From Pseudomonadales bacterium (lineage in GTDB: Bacteria > Pseudomonadota > Gammaproteobacteria > Pseudomonadales > Ketobacteraceae), in NCBI GenBank assembly GCA_020062665.1, contig JAGUVW010000029.1:38296-102295 (forward strand): DNA of 64,000 bases. The letters are read 5' to 3'. The first letter of the stretch is position 1. Every line of letters starts with the position of its first letter. Both the position numbers and the translations under genes were made by a program. Shown one piece after another: positions 8,829 to 15,699 of this stretch. Under the pieces are notes generated by a model. That model made no database searches, had not been told where the DNA came from, and worked only from the letters and a program-made list of their open reading frames with translations.

Positions 8829-9758
8829 ATGCGCAAACTTATTGTCATGCTGGTGGTGGTCGCCACCGCCATCAATCTTGTTTACTGGCTCAGTCGCGGT
8901 GATGACACCCCATCACCCGTTGACGAAACCGTATCGAATCGCGACGGCGCAGACGAAATCACCACATCCACACCCGCACGCACCGTGAAACTGGAAGGCG
9001 TGCCGATCCAGGTCAGCGCCGCCGGCGAACTGATCGTGGACACCCGCATCAAGCAACTGTTCGACCTGCTGGCCAGCCAGAACACCGAAGAACCGGTGGA
9101 TCACTGGAAACACCAGATCCTGCAACAGTTCCAGTCCAAACTGCCGCCCGCCGCCCTGGCGCAACTGCAGGACGCCTTCGACCGCTACGTGGAATTCAAC
9201 CTGGCCCTGCAACTGCTGCCGATGGAAGGCGCCCCCAATCTGCAGGCGGTGCTGCAACGGGTGCAAACCCTGCGCGAACATTACCTGGGTGAATACGCCG
9301 CCCCCATGTTCGACGACTGGAAAGCGCTGGAAGACTTCACCCATCAATACCTGACCCTGATGACCCAGAACCGCGACGACAGCGCCACACTGGCGCAACT
9401 GGAGTCACTGGCTGCCGACCTGCCTGAACCCGTGCAGCAGCGCGCACTCAACATGATCCGCCACAGCGCCGAGGACTTTGCGGTGGATGACATGGCAGCC
9501 CTGCAACCCGACGCCTACGCCCGCATGCTGCAGGAACAGGCCGCCGTGACACTGATCGAAACTACGCTGCTGTTCGATGAGCCCTCGCCGGAGTTCATGG
9601 CGCGGTATGAACAGTACAGCGAGCAAAAGCGCGACGTGCTGCTGTCGGAGCTGAGCGCGCAGGAACAGCAGGAAAAGCTGGCGACGCTGCGCCGGGAATA
9701 TTTCAGCGGCAGCGATGTGCTGCGGGTGGAAACGCTGGATCGGGCGGAGGCGTTTTGA
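8829..9758 (+). CDS. Lipase-chaperone-like protein, orphan
   Basis: A 309-residue, helix-rich protein with an N-terminal membrane anchor (residues 3-20) and a charged, proline-rich linker, the layout of lipase-specific foldases (LifO/Lif), which sit in the inner membrane and fold secreted lipases in the periplasm. Family-like stretches are IKQLFDLLAS (the RxxFDY-type motif, here imperfect) and LREHYLGEYAAPMFDDW. Foldases are normally encoded directly after their lipase, but no lipase is adjacent. The 702-residue hydrolase at 20794 is a possible but distant client. It could instead be a divergent member with another role. Confidence 0.65.
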   Translation: MRKLIVMLVVVATAINLVYWLSRGDDTPSPVDETVSNRDGADEITTSTPARTVKLEGVPIQVSAAGELIVDTRIKQLFDLLASQNTEEPVDHWKHQILQQFQSKLPPAALAQLQDAFDRYVEFNLALQLLPMEGAPNLQAVLQRVQTLREHYLGEYAAPMFDDWKALEDFTHQYLTLMTQNRDDSATLAQLESLAADLPEPVQQRALNMIRHSAEDFAVDDMAALQPDAYARMLQEQAAVTLIETTLLFDEPSPEFMARYEQYSEQKRDVLLSELSAQEQQEKLATLRREYFSGSDVLRVETLDRAEAF

Positions 9759-9776
9759 GGCACTGCCACCCCCAAA

Positions 9777-9809
9777 TTGACCCGCACCCATAGCGTACAT
9801 ACAATGTAC
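9777..9809 (+). promoter_or_regulatory. brnTA promoter and overlapping operator
   Basis: A good sigma-70 promoter, TTGACC at 9777-9782, 17-bp spacer, TACAAT at 9800-9805. The -10 box lies inside a perfect inverted repeat, GTACAT-ACA-ATGTAC at 9795-9809. BrnA antitoxins are DNA-binding autorepressors, so this is the likely operator. The predicted transcription start is at or next to the brnT ATG (9812), implying a nearly leaderless mRNA. Confidence 0.65.
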
Positions 9810-9811
9810 AT

Positions 9812-10099
9812 ATGATATCTTTCGAGTGGGACACCCAAAAAGCCAAGGCCAACCTAAAAAAACACGGCGTTTCGTTCGAAGAAGCGCAGAGTGTTTTTTA
9901 CGACGAGTTCGCGCTCCAGTTCTTTGATTCAGACAATGCCGATCTGGAAGAACGGTTCCTTATGCTGGGCCTGAGCAATGAATCACGCATCCTGCTCGTC
10001 TGTCACTGTGAGCGGCAACAAGGAGAAGTCATCCGCATCATATCTGCCAGGAAGGCAACTGCACGGGAACGCAAGTTCTACAAAGGTGGCACGCCATGA
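9812..10099 (+). CDS. brnT: BrnT-family toxin
   Basis: A 95-residue protein with the BrnT signature: ISFEWDTQKAKANLKKHGVSFEEA at the N terminus and the C-terminal core IRIISARKATARERKFY. BrnT is a RelE-like ribonuclease toxin of type II toxin-antitoxin systems. Its last four bases overlap the first four of brnA (ATGA), giving translational coupling, and toxin-first order is normal for this family. It opens the defence and toxin-antitoxin island. The gene appears intact. Confidence 0.9.
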   Translation: MISFEWDTQKAKANLKKHGVSFEEAQSVFYDEFALQFFDSDNADLEERFLMLGLSNESRILLVCHCERQQGEVIRIISARKATARERKFYKGGTP

Positions 10100-10311
10100 A
10101 AGCTGAATACGATCTTTCCAAAATGAAATCCCGCAAGAACCCCTACGCATCCAAGCTCAAAAAGCCCGTCACCATGCGCCTGAGTGAGGATGTGATTGAT
10201 TACTTCAAAGCACTATCGGAAGAGACCGGCGTCCCCTATCAAAGCCTGATCAATCTTTACCTGCGCGACTGCGTAGCCCAGCACCGCAAGATTGATATTT
10301 CCTGGCAGTAA
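10096..10311 (+). CDS. brnA: BrnA-family antitoxin
   Basis: A 71-residue antitoxin that should bind BrnT and repress the operon. The central segment VTMRLSEDVIDYFKALSEETGVPYQSLINLYLRDC is a ribbon-helix-helix DNA-binding fold, as in BrnA. The N terminus is basic and lysine-rich. It overlaps brnT by four bases. A hairpin with a short T run follows and separates the pair from hsdM. Confidence 0.9.
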   Translation: MKAEYDLSKMKSRKNPYASKLKKPVTMRLSEDVIDYFKALSEETGVPYQSLINLYLRDCVAQHRKIDISWQ

Positions 10312-10344
10312 CAACGGCAACACCGAAACATCGCTCAATCCCGA

Positions 10345-10373
10345 GGCGAAGGTTCGCACAGACTTCGCCCTTT
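10345..10373 (+). terminator. Probable terminator after brnTA
   Basis: A 7-bp stem, GGCGAAG and CTTCGCC, with an 11-base loop, followed by CTTT. The U run is short, so the terminator is of moderate strength at best. It lies 29 bases before hsdM. Confidence 0.4.
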
Positions 10374-10401
10374 AGCATTGCATCAGACCATAAGAAACAA
10401 C

Positions 10402-12072
10402 ATGACCTCCAACGAAGAACAACAATTCCTTAATAGCCTTGAGAAAAAACTCTGGCAGAGCGCCGACAAACTGCGCTCCACCCTCGACGCCGCCCAATAC
10501 AAACACGCCGTGCTGGGTCTGGTGTTTCTGAAATACGTCAGCGACGCCTTCGACATCCGCCGCGACGAACTCACCGCGCAATTCCAGAACCCCGATCACG
10601 ACTACTTTCTCGACCCTGCCGACTACAGCGCCGAGGATTACCAGGCCGAAATCGCATCCGAACTGGAACAGCGCGACTACTACACCGAGCAGAACGTGTT
10701 CTGGGTGCCGAAAGAATCCCGCTGGCAATTCCTGCAGGACAAAAACAAAGCCGCCATCGGCGGACTCGACATCACCGGCGAAGACGGCAAAACCAGAAAA
10801 ATCACCTCCGTCGGCCACCTGATCGACAACGCGCTGGAAGCCATCGAACACGACAACCCCAAACTCAAGGGTGTACTCAACAAACGCTACACCCAGTTGC
10901 AGATCGACCAGTCCAAACTCGCCGAACTGATCGACCTGATCTCCACCGTGCCGTTCAAACACGCCAGCCTGAATTCCAAGGACATCCTCGGCCACGTCTA
11001 CGAATATTTCCTCGGCCAGTTCGCACTGGCGGAAGGCAAAAAAGGCGGCCAGTTCTACACGCCCAAATCCATCGTGTCGCTGATCGTGCAAATGCTGGAA
11101 CCCTTCAAGGGCCGCGTGTACGACCCGGCCATGGGATCGGGCGGCTTCTTCGTGCAATCGGAACACTTCATCCGCGAACACCAGGGCCGCATGGGCGACG
11201 TTTCCATCTACGGCCAGGAATACAACCACACCACCTGGCAACTGGCCGCCATGAACATGGCCATTCGCGGTATCGACTTCAACTTCGGCAAGGAACCCGC
11301 CAACACCTTCACCCACGATCAACATCCCGACCTGCGCGCCGACTTCGTGATGGCCAACCCGCCCTTCAACATGAAGGAATGGGACACCGCCGTGGACGAA
11401 CATGACAAGCGCTGGCAATACGGCAAACCGCCCAGCGGCAACGCCAACTATGCGTGGCTGCAACACATGCTGTACCACCTGAAAGACACCGGCAGCCTGG
11501 GCCTGCTGTTGGCCAACGGCTCCATGGCCACCAACACCAACAACGAAGGCGCCATTCGCAAGGCATTAATCGAACACGATCTGGTGGAATGCATGGTGGC
11601 CCTGCCGGGGCAACTGTTCACCAACACGCAAATTCCCGCCTGCATCTGGTTCCTCACCAAAACCAAAACCGCGCGCAAGAATGCCGCCGAGCGCAATTTG
11701 CGTGCGCGCAAAAACGAAGTGCTGTTTATCGACGCCCGCCAGCTGGGCTATATGAAGGATCGCGTGCTGCGCGACTTTACTCAGGATGATATCGACAAGG
11801 TGGCCAACACGTTTCATAACTGGCAGATGGGTGAGGTATATGAGGACGTGCCCGGCTTCTGCAAATCAGCAACCTTGGAAGAGATTCAGAAACACGATTA
11901 CGTGCTGACACCGGGCCGCTATGTGGGTGCGGCGGCGGAAGAGGAAGATGGGGAAGCCTTTGCGGAGAAAATGGAGCGGCTGACCGCGCAGTTGAAGGAA
12001 CAGTTTGCGGAGAGCCGGAAGCTGGAGGAGCAGATCAAGAAGAATTTGGTGGGGTTGGGGTATGAGTTCTAA
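10402..12072 (+). CDS. hsdM: Type I restriction-modification, methylase subunit
   Basis: A 556-residue N6-adenine methyltransferase subunit. It has the helical HsdM N-terminal domain (KLWQSADKLRS...YKHAVLGLVFLKYVSDAF), the SAM-binding motif DPAMGSGGFF from residue 241 and the catalytic NPPF at 319-322. It forms the M2S1 methylase and the R2M2S1 restriction complex that methylates host DNA and cuts unmodified DNA. ATG 10402 is preferred because the codons upstream are not conserved-looking. Its stop overlaps hsdS by 11 bases. The gene is intact, but its hsdR partner is 3.6 kb downstream with unrelated genes between. Confidence 0.95.
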   Translation: MTSNEEQQFLNSLEKKLWQSADKLRSTLDAAQYKHAVLGLVFLKYVSDAFDIRRDELTAQFQNPDHDYFLDPADYSAEDYQAEIASELEQRDYYTEQNVFWVPKESRWQFLQDKNKAAIGGLDITGEDGKTRKITSVGHLIDNALEAIEHDNPKLKGVLNKRYTQLQIDQSKLAELIDLISTVPFKHASLNSKDILGHVYEYFLGQFALAEGKKGGQFYTPKSIVSLIVQMLEPFKGRVYDPAMGSGGFFVQSEHFIREHQGRMGDVSIYGQEYNHTTWQLAAMNMAIRGIDFNFGKEPANTFTHDQHPDLRADFVMANPPFNMKEWDTAVDEHDKRWQYGKPPSGNANYAWLQHMLYHLKDTGSLGLLLANGSMATNTNNEGAIRKALIEHDLVECMVALPGQLFTNTQIPACIWFLTKTKTARKNAAERNLRARKNEVLFIDARQLGYMKDRVLRDFTQDDIDKVANTFHNWQMGEVYEDVPGFCKSATLEEIQKHDYVLTPGRYVGAAAEEEDGEAFAEKMERLTAQLKEQFAESRKLEEQIKKNLVGLGYEF

Positions 12073-13441
12073 CGAAGGCCGCGCCTTAATCGACATCATT
12101 GAGTTCAATCCATCAAGGGCACTCAAGAAAGGCATTGAGGCTCCATTCATAGAAATGGCAGATCTCCCCGTCAATAGCCGTGACATTACTTCAATAGGTA
12201 AAAGAGTTTTTTCTGGCAGCGGCTCTAAGTTCAAAAATGGCGACACTCTTTTTGCCAGAATTACACCATGCCTTGAAAATGGAAAAACTGCGAAAGTATC
12301 GGGACTCGAAAACAATCAGGTTGCTCACGGCTCCACAGAGTTCATCGTCTTTTCACCAAAAAAGCCTAACATTGACGAAGACTTCGTGTATTACATAGCA
12401 AGGCTCCCAGAGTTTAGGCTTTTTGCAATCTCACAACTTGAGGGCACCTCTGGGCGCCAGCGTGTAGCATGGCAATCGCTTTCCAAGTTTGATTTTGAGT
12501 TTCCAGAAGAAACAGAGAGGAAAGCGATCGGAAACTTTCTTCGTAAAATGGACGACAAGATCGAACTAAACCGCCAAATCAACCAAACGCTTGAAGAAAT
12601 CTCCCAGGCGATATTCAAATCCTGGTTTGTCGATTTCGATCCGGTCAAAGCCAAAATCTGGGCCAACGAAAACGGTCACGACCCGGAGCGCGCCGCCATG
12701 TGCGCCCTCGCCGGCCTCCCCTATGCCGACGACGCCCTCGACCACCTCAGCCCCGAACAACAGCAACAACTCGCCACCACCGCCGCCCTATTCCCCGACA
12801 CACTGGAAGAATCGGAATTGGGTGAGATTCCGAGTGGATGGTCTATTGGATCACTTAAAGATTGCTGCACCAGAGTTGAAAGTGGCGGTACGCCAAAACG
12901 AAGCGAAGATTCATATTGGAATGGCGATATACCTTGGCTCACATCTGGCGAAGTTCGCGACGTGATTGTATTAGACACGAAAGAAAAGATTTCGCAGACC
13001 GGCCTTGAGAACAGCAGCGCAAAAATATGGCCCGAATTTACAACTGTTGTCGCCATGTATGGAGCAACTGCTGGCCAAACTTGCCTGCTCGCAAATCCAA
13101 TGACAGCAAACCAAGCTTGCTGCGCATTAATTCCCAAAGAAGGCTACAGCACCTTTATTTTCATAGCAGCGAGAAATTCTACTGAAGACTTTCTTGGAAA
13201 AGCGTCTGGATCTGCACAGCAAAACCTGAACAAATCGTTAGTTGCAGATCACCCGGTACTTCTTCCAAAGGCAGGTGTGATGAAAGCCTTTGAAGCTCGC
13301 ACTGGCGGAAATATGCGGCTATGGATTCAGCTAGCAAAGGAGTGCATCACACTATCCGAACTCCGCGACACCCTCCTCTCTAAACTCCTCTCCGGCGAAC
13401 TCTCCGTCGCCGACCTGCCGGAGGTTGCGGACGCCAAATGA
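12062..13441 (+). CDS. hsdS: Type I restriction-modification, specificity subunit
   Basis: A 459-residue DNA-recognition subunit with two target-recognition domains (about 1-165 and 255-410) and two conserved helical spacers. The first spacer reads GNFLRKMDDKIELNRQINQTLEEI; the last 35 residues contain LRDTLLSKLLSGEL, typical of HsdS C termini. The first target domain has GDTLFARITPCLENGK and the second begins LGEIPSGW. Base composition of both target domains is more AT-rich than hsdM, as usual for these exchangeable segments. It begins inside the hsdM stop region (11-base overlap). The recognition sequence cannot be predicted. Confidence 0.93.
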   Translation: MSSNEGRALIDIIEFNPSRALKKGIEAPFIEMADLPVNSRDITSIGKRVFSGSGSKFKNGDTLFARITPCLENGKTAKVSGLENNQVAHGSTEFIVFSPKKPNIDEDFVYYIARLPEFRLFAISQLEGTSGRQRVAWQSLSKFDFEFPEETERKAIGNFLRKMDDKIELNRQINQTLEEISQAIFKSWFVDFDPVKAKIWANENGHDPERAAMCALAGLPYADDALDHLSPEQQQQLATTAALFPDTLEESELGEIPSGWSIGSLKDCCTRVESGGTPKRSEDSYWNGDIPWLTSGEVRDVIVLDTKEKISQTGLENSSAKIWPEFTTVVAMYGATAGQTCLLANPMTANQACCALIPKEGYSTFIFIAARNSTEDFLGKASGSAQQNLNKSLVADHPVLLPKAGVMKAFEARTGGNMRLWIQLAKECITLSELRDTLLSKLLSGELSVADLPEVADAK

Positions 13442-13488
13442 CATACACCCGATAGCAATTCACCCACGCAATGACAAAAGGACTGTCC

Positions 13489-14025
13489 ATGCAAAAGAGC
13501 CATCTCGAAACCCTGCACCGTTACGAGCCTTTCCGCAGCGAGGCACGCACTATCGCCCACAGTCTCCTGCCCCGGCATTTGAAGGAGGCTCTTCTCCTCG
13601 ACGGCATCAATGCGCGGGAGCTCACTGCATTCCGCACCTGGCAGGATCACGAAGATCGCAAAGTCATGTGGGACTGGCATTTCGCCACTCGCTATACCAC
13701 CGTAAATCCCAAGGCGTTTGACCTTTCCGTCTGGCAGGGAAATCGTTTGCTCTCCCTGTCCTTGGGCCGCCCCACCTACCACGGCACATCAATGCGGCTG
13801 GATTTCATCGAGCGGGCGCCGGGCTACAGTATTTTTTCAGGCGACATGTTCACCATTTCACAGGTCGCTTTTGAAACCTACGGGCGAATGATCGGCGCAA
13901 GCTATTTACGGGTCATGGAACCCATGAACGATAAACTGATACAGTATTACACCTCCAAGGACGTTGGATTCTCATTTGTAAAGGCATCCAAAGGCGTTCC
14001 GCACTACCTGGTGAAACCGCTATGA
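13489..14025 (+). CDS. Unknown protein, possible GNAT-like fold, in hsd locus
   Basis: A 178-residue protein I do not recognise. The second half alternates strands and helices in an order resembling an acetyltransferase (RLDFIER, then a helix QVAFETYGRMIGA, then YLRVMEPMNDKLIQYYTSKDVGF), but the acetyl-CoA loop R/QxxGxG/A is absent, so this is only a fold guess. ATG 13489 is chosen because AAAAGGA lies six bases upstream; ATG 13471 is also in frame. It overlaps the next gene by four bases (ATGA), so the two are probably a functional pair. Both lie between hsdS and hsdR. Confidence 0.6.
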   Translation: MQKSHLETLHRYEPFRSEARTIAHSLLPRHLKEALLLDGINARELTAFRTWQDHEDRKVMWDWHFATRYTTVNPKAFDLSVWQGNRLLSLSLGRPTYHGTSMRLDFIERAPGYSIFSGDMFTISQVAFETYGRMIGASYLRVMEPMNDKLIQYYTSKDVGFSFVKASKGVPHYLVKPL

Positions 14026-14504
14026 ACATTAATGACCGCATCAAGTATGCACGCGAGAAGGGCAAGGAATCTGCCGACAAGCTGTTCAAGGAAAAGCCCG
14101 AAGAAATCAAAAAGATCCTTGAAGAAGAAACCACGCTGGGCCGCCCGGAAAACCTGCTGGATCGCAGTGATGAGCGCGAACCGAACGAAACCGTGATCAC
14201 CTATGTCCGCCCAGAAGAAATTGCCTATCTTCAGCATTACGCCGGCCAACTCGGCGATGACCTTGTCTACCACATTCTGAATCGTGGCTTTGTAACCACA
14301 CCAGAAGAAGCAGAGCACCTGTCCCGCTTTTTCTGGCGCATGGTGGATAGATCCATCGAAGATGAAAAGCAATGCGTCGAACTGCGCTGGCCAGAAAAAG
14401 CAGAGTTCTGGAACGAGAAAACCATGCGTTCCCTTTCCGGCTATCTGGAACGAGCAGGTTATGAAGCTGTCTGGGCGCGGGTGTCTGACGAGCAGGATGA
14501 ATGA
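14022..14504 (+). CDS. Unknown partner protein in hsd locus
   Basis: A 160-residue, strongly charged, mainly helical protein with no recognised family. The first 55 residues are rich in Lys and Glu (DRIKYAREKGKESADKLF); the remainder has aromatic residues in FFWRMVDRSIEDE and ends acidic. It is translationally coupled to the preceding gene. The arrangement recalls effector-plus-antidote pairs or a restriction accessory module, but no toxin or antitoxin motif is visible. The gene is intact and its codon use looks like its neighbours. Confidence 0.55.
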   Translation: MNINDRIKYAREKGKESADKLFKEKPEEIKKILEEETTLGRPENLLDRSDEREPNETVITYVRPEEIAYLQHYAGQLGDDLVYHILNRGFVTTPEEAEHLSRFFWRMVDRSIEDEKQCVELRWPEKAEFWNEKTMRSLSGYLERAGYEAVWARVSDEQDE

Positions 14505-14612
14505 TATGGCACAATGGCGATTTTTATAATGCTCTGATTTATTTGTTCTTATTGGGACAAATCTGTCACTTCAGCCAGCAGCCAGAGTAGCCCGACTCGG
14601 CAACAGCCTGGG

Positions 14613-14641
14613 AAGACACCGCAATCCGCGACCGTTATAAT
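14613..14641 (+). promoter_or_regulatory. Possible promoter for the antitoxin gene
   Basis: A perfect -10 box TATAAT at 14636-14641 with a poor -35 (AAGACA, 14613-14618) at 17 bp. It would place the transcription start about 30 bases before the antitoxin ATG. Confidence 0.35.
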
Positions 14642-14678
14642 GCAGACATCGCGTTTTTACATTCGCAGGGTCATTGCC

Positions 14679-14867
14679 ATGCAAGCAGAGAACATCAAAC
14701 AGACTGCCCACGCCCTCATTGATCAGCTTCCCGATAACATCACGTGGGATGATCTTTTGTATGAATTTGTCGTGCGCAAGGAAATCGAACAGGGGCTCGC
14801 CGACAGCAAAGCAGGACGCACGCGCTCGGTGGATGATGTAATGAAGGAATTTGGATTCAAGGAATGA
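14679..14867 (+). CDS. Antitoxin of a RelE/ParE-type pair
   Basis: A 62-residue protein with the features of small antitoxins paired with RelE/ParE toxins: LIDQLPDNITWDDLLYEFVVRKEIEQGL, then a glycine-arginine turn and a C-terminal toxin-binding tail, VDDVMKEFGF. Its stop overlaps the start of the toxin frame (ATGA), the usual coupling. The antitoxin is intact while its toxin frame carries a stop codon, so it may persist as an orphan or protect against related toxins. ATG 14679 is the family-like start; an upstream in-frame ATG at 14640 is less likely. Confidence 0.75.
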   Translation: MQAENIKQTAHALIDQLPDNITWDDLLYEFVVRKEIEQGLADSKAGRTRSVDDVMKEFGFKE

Positions 14868-15169
14868 AGGTACATTGGACCGAACACGCAATAACGCGCC
14901 TCAAACTGATCGAAGCCCACATCGCAGAAAACGCTCCGGATATCGCAAAGTAGGTGGCCTATGGGCTTTTGGCCGAATCCCGCAAACTGGCCGAACTACC
15001 CTTGTATGGGCGAGTAGTTCCTGAATACAAGCAGGACTCCATTCGAGAGATTCTGAAACGCCCTTACCGGATCATCTACCGTCTCAATGGCGGGCAAGTT
15101 GATGTGTTGACTGTCATGCATTACCGCCAGCTGCTGCCCAAGGATCTTAATGGCCTGTTACGGCATTGA
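14864..15169 (+). pseudogene. RelE/ParE-type toxin interrupted by an amber codon
   Basis: Reading through one in-frame TAG at 14951-14953 gives a 101-residue ParE-like protein. The first 29 codons encode MKVHWTEHAITRL...IAENAPDIAK, and the frame resumes directly as VAYGLLAESRKLAELPLYGRV. The C-terminal core REILKRPYRIIYRL...VDVLTVMHYRQ is typical of ParE/RelE toxins. There is no frameshift or deletion. A GTG follows the TAG immediately, but restarting there would omit the first helix, so the toxin is probably inactive unless the amber codon is suppressed. Confidence 0.8.
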
Positions 15170-15201
15170 CGCGCCGTTGCGTCAAAGTGATAGCAAGGCC
15201 G

Positions 15202-15318
15202 ATGATGTATTGGGTTGATACCAACGTTGTCAGCGAAACCCGCAAGATGGACAAAGCCAGTCCGGGCGTCAGACAATTCTTCAAGCAGGCAAATCCGGCA
15301 CAAAGAACCACACAATAG
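15202..15318 (+). pseudogene. N-terminal fragment of a PIN-domain (VapC-like) toxin
   Basis: A 38-codon frame reading MMYWVDTNVVSETRK, then SPGVRQFF, which matches the first strand and helix of VapC/FitB PIN-domain ribonucleases, including the first metal-binding aspartate in VDTNV. Full-length proteins have about 130-140 residues. Here the frame ends at TAG 15316 and runs straight into a repeat array, so the remaining acidic residues are missing. No antitoxin gene is adjacent. Confidence 0.65.
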
Positions 15319-15328
15319 GTCTGGAACA

Positions 15329-15559
15329 GGGTCATTTGATATCGGAAGTGATCCGGATGAGTTCGGGACTCATCCATTTGACTAAATAGGTCCAACACTT
15401 GACCAATCTACTCATCCGATGCACTAAAATAGTGTTCTGAATGGGTCCGGAACTCCTTCGGATCGGTTCCGAAGTCGTTCGAAGCCGTTCGGAACCCAAA
15501 CGGATGAGTCCTGAAGTGATACGAAGGACTTCCGAAGTGAAATGAAGGTGTCTGGAAGG
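15329..15559. repeat. Degenerate 21-bp tandem repeat array, 11 units
   Basis: From 15329 the sequence keeps a strict 21-bp period for 11 units with no insertion or deletion. Units vary a good deal, but most end in a version of GTTCCGAAGT or GGAACT, and many begin with a version of ATCCGGATG. The clearest units run from 15434 to 15559. The reverse strand is open and would encode a seven-residue repeat of the form TSEPIRR or GSERLRT. The array separates the PIN fragment from hsdR, and the 380 bases between them hold no other gene. Its function is unknown. Confidence 0.75.
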
Positions 15560-15699
15560 GCATGGGAGGGATTGCGAGGCCATCCGATGGGCACCTTCGA
15601 ACAACAAGAACGGGCAAATGCCAGCCATTGCCCCTAATATTGTTAGATCAGAGACTGCTGCCGTTGCACGCTTGGCAACCAGCCAATTGGGGATAATCC

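Noticed and set aside
14954..15169. Independent small gene starting at GTG 14954
   Set aside because: The codons continue the RelE/ParE toxin frame across TAG 14951; it lacks the first helix and is better read as part of a pseudogene.
15329..15559. Possible CRISPR array
   Set aside because: The units are contiguous 21-mers without spacers and without a conserved repeat, and no cas genes are near.
15332..15628. Minus-strand frame encoding a seven-residue repeat protein
   Set aside because: The repetition follows from the 21-bp array. There is no ribosome-binding site and no recognised family, so it is treated as a repeat rather than a gene.
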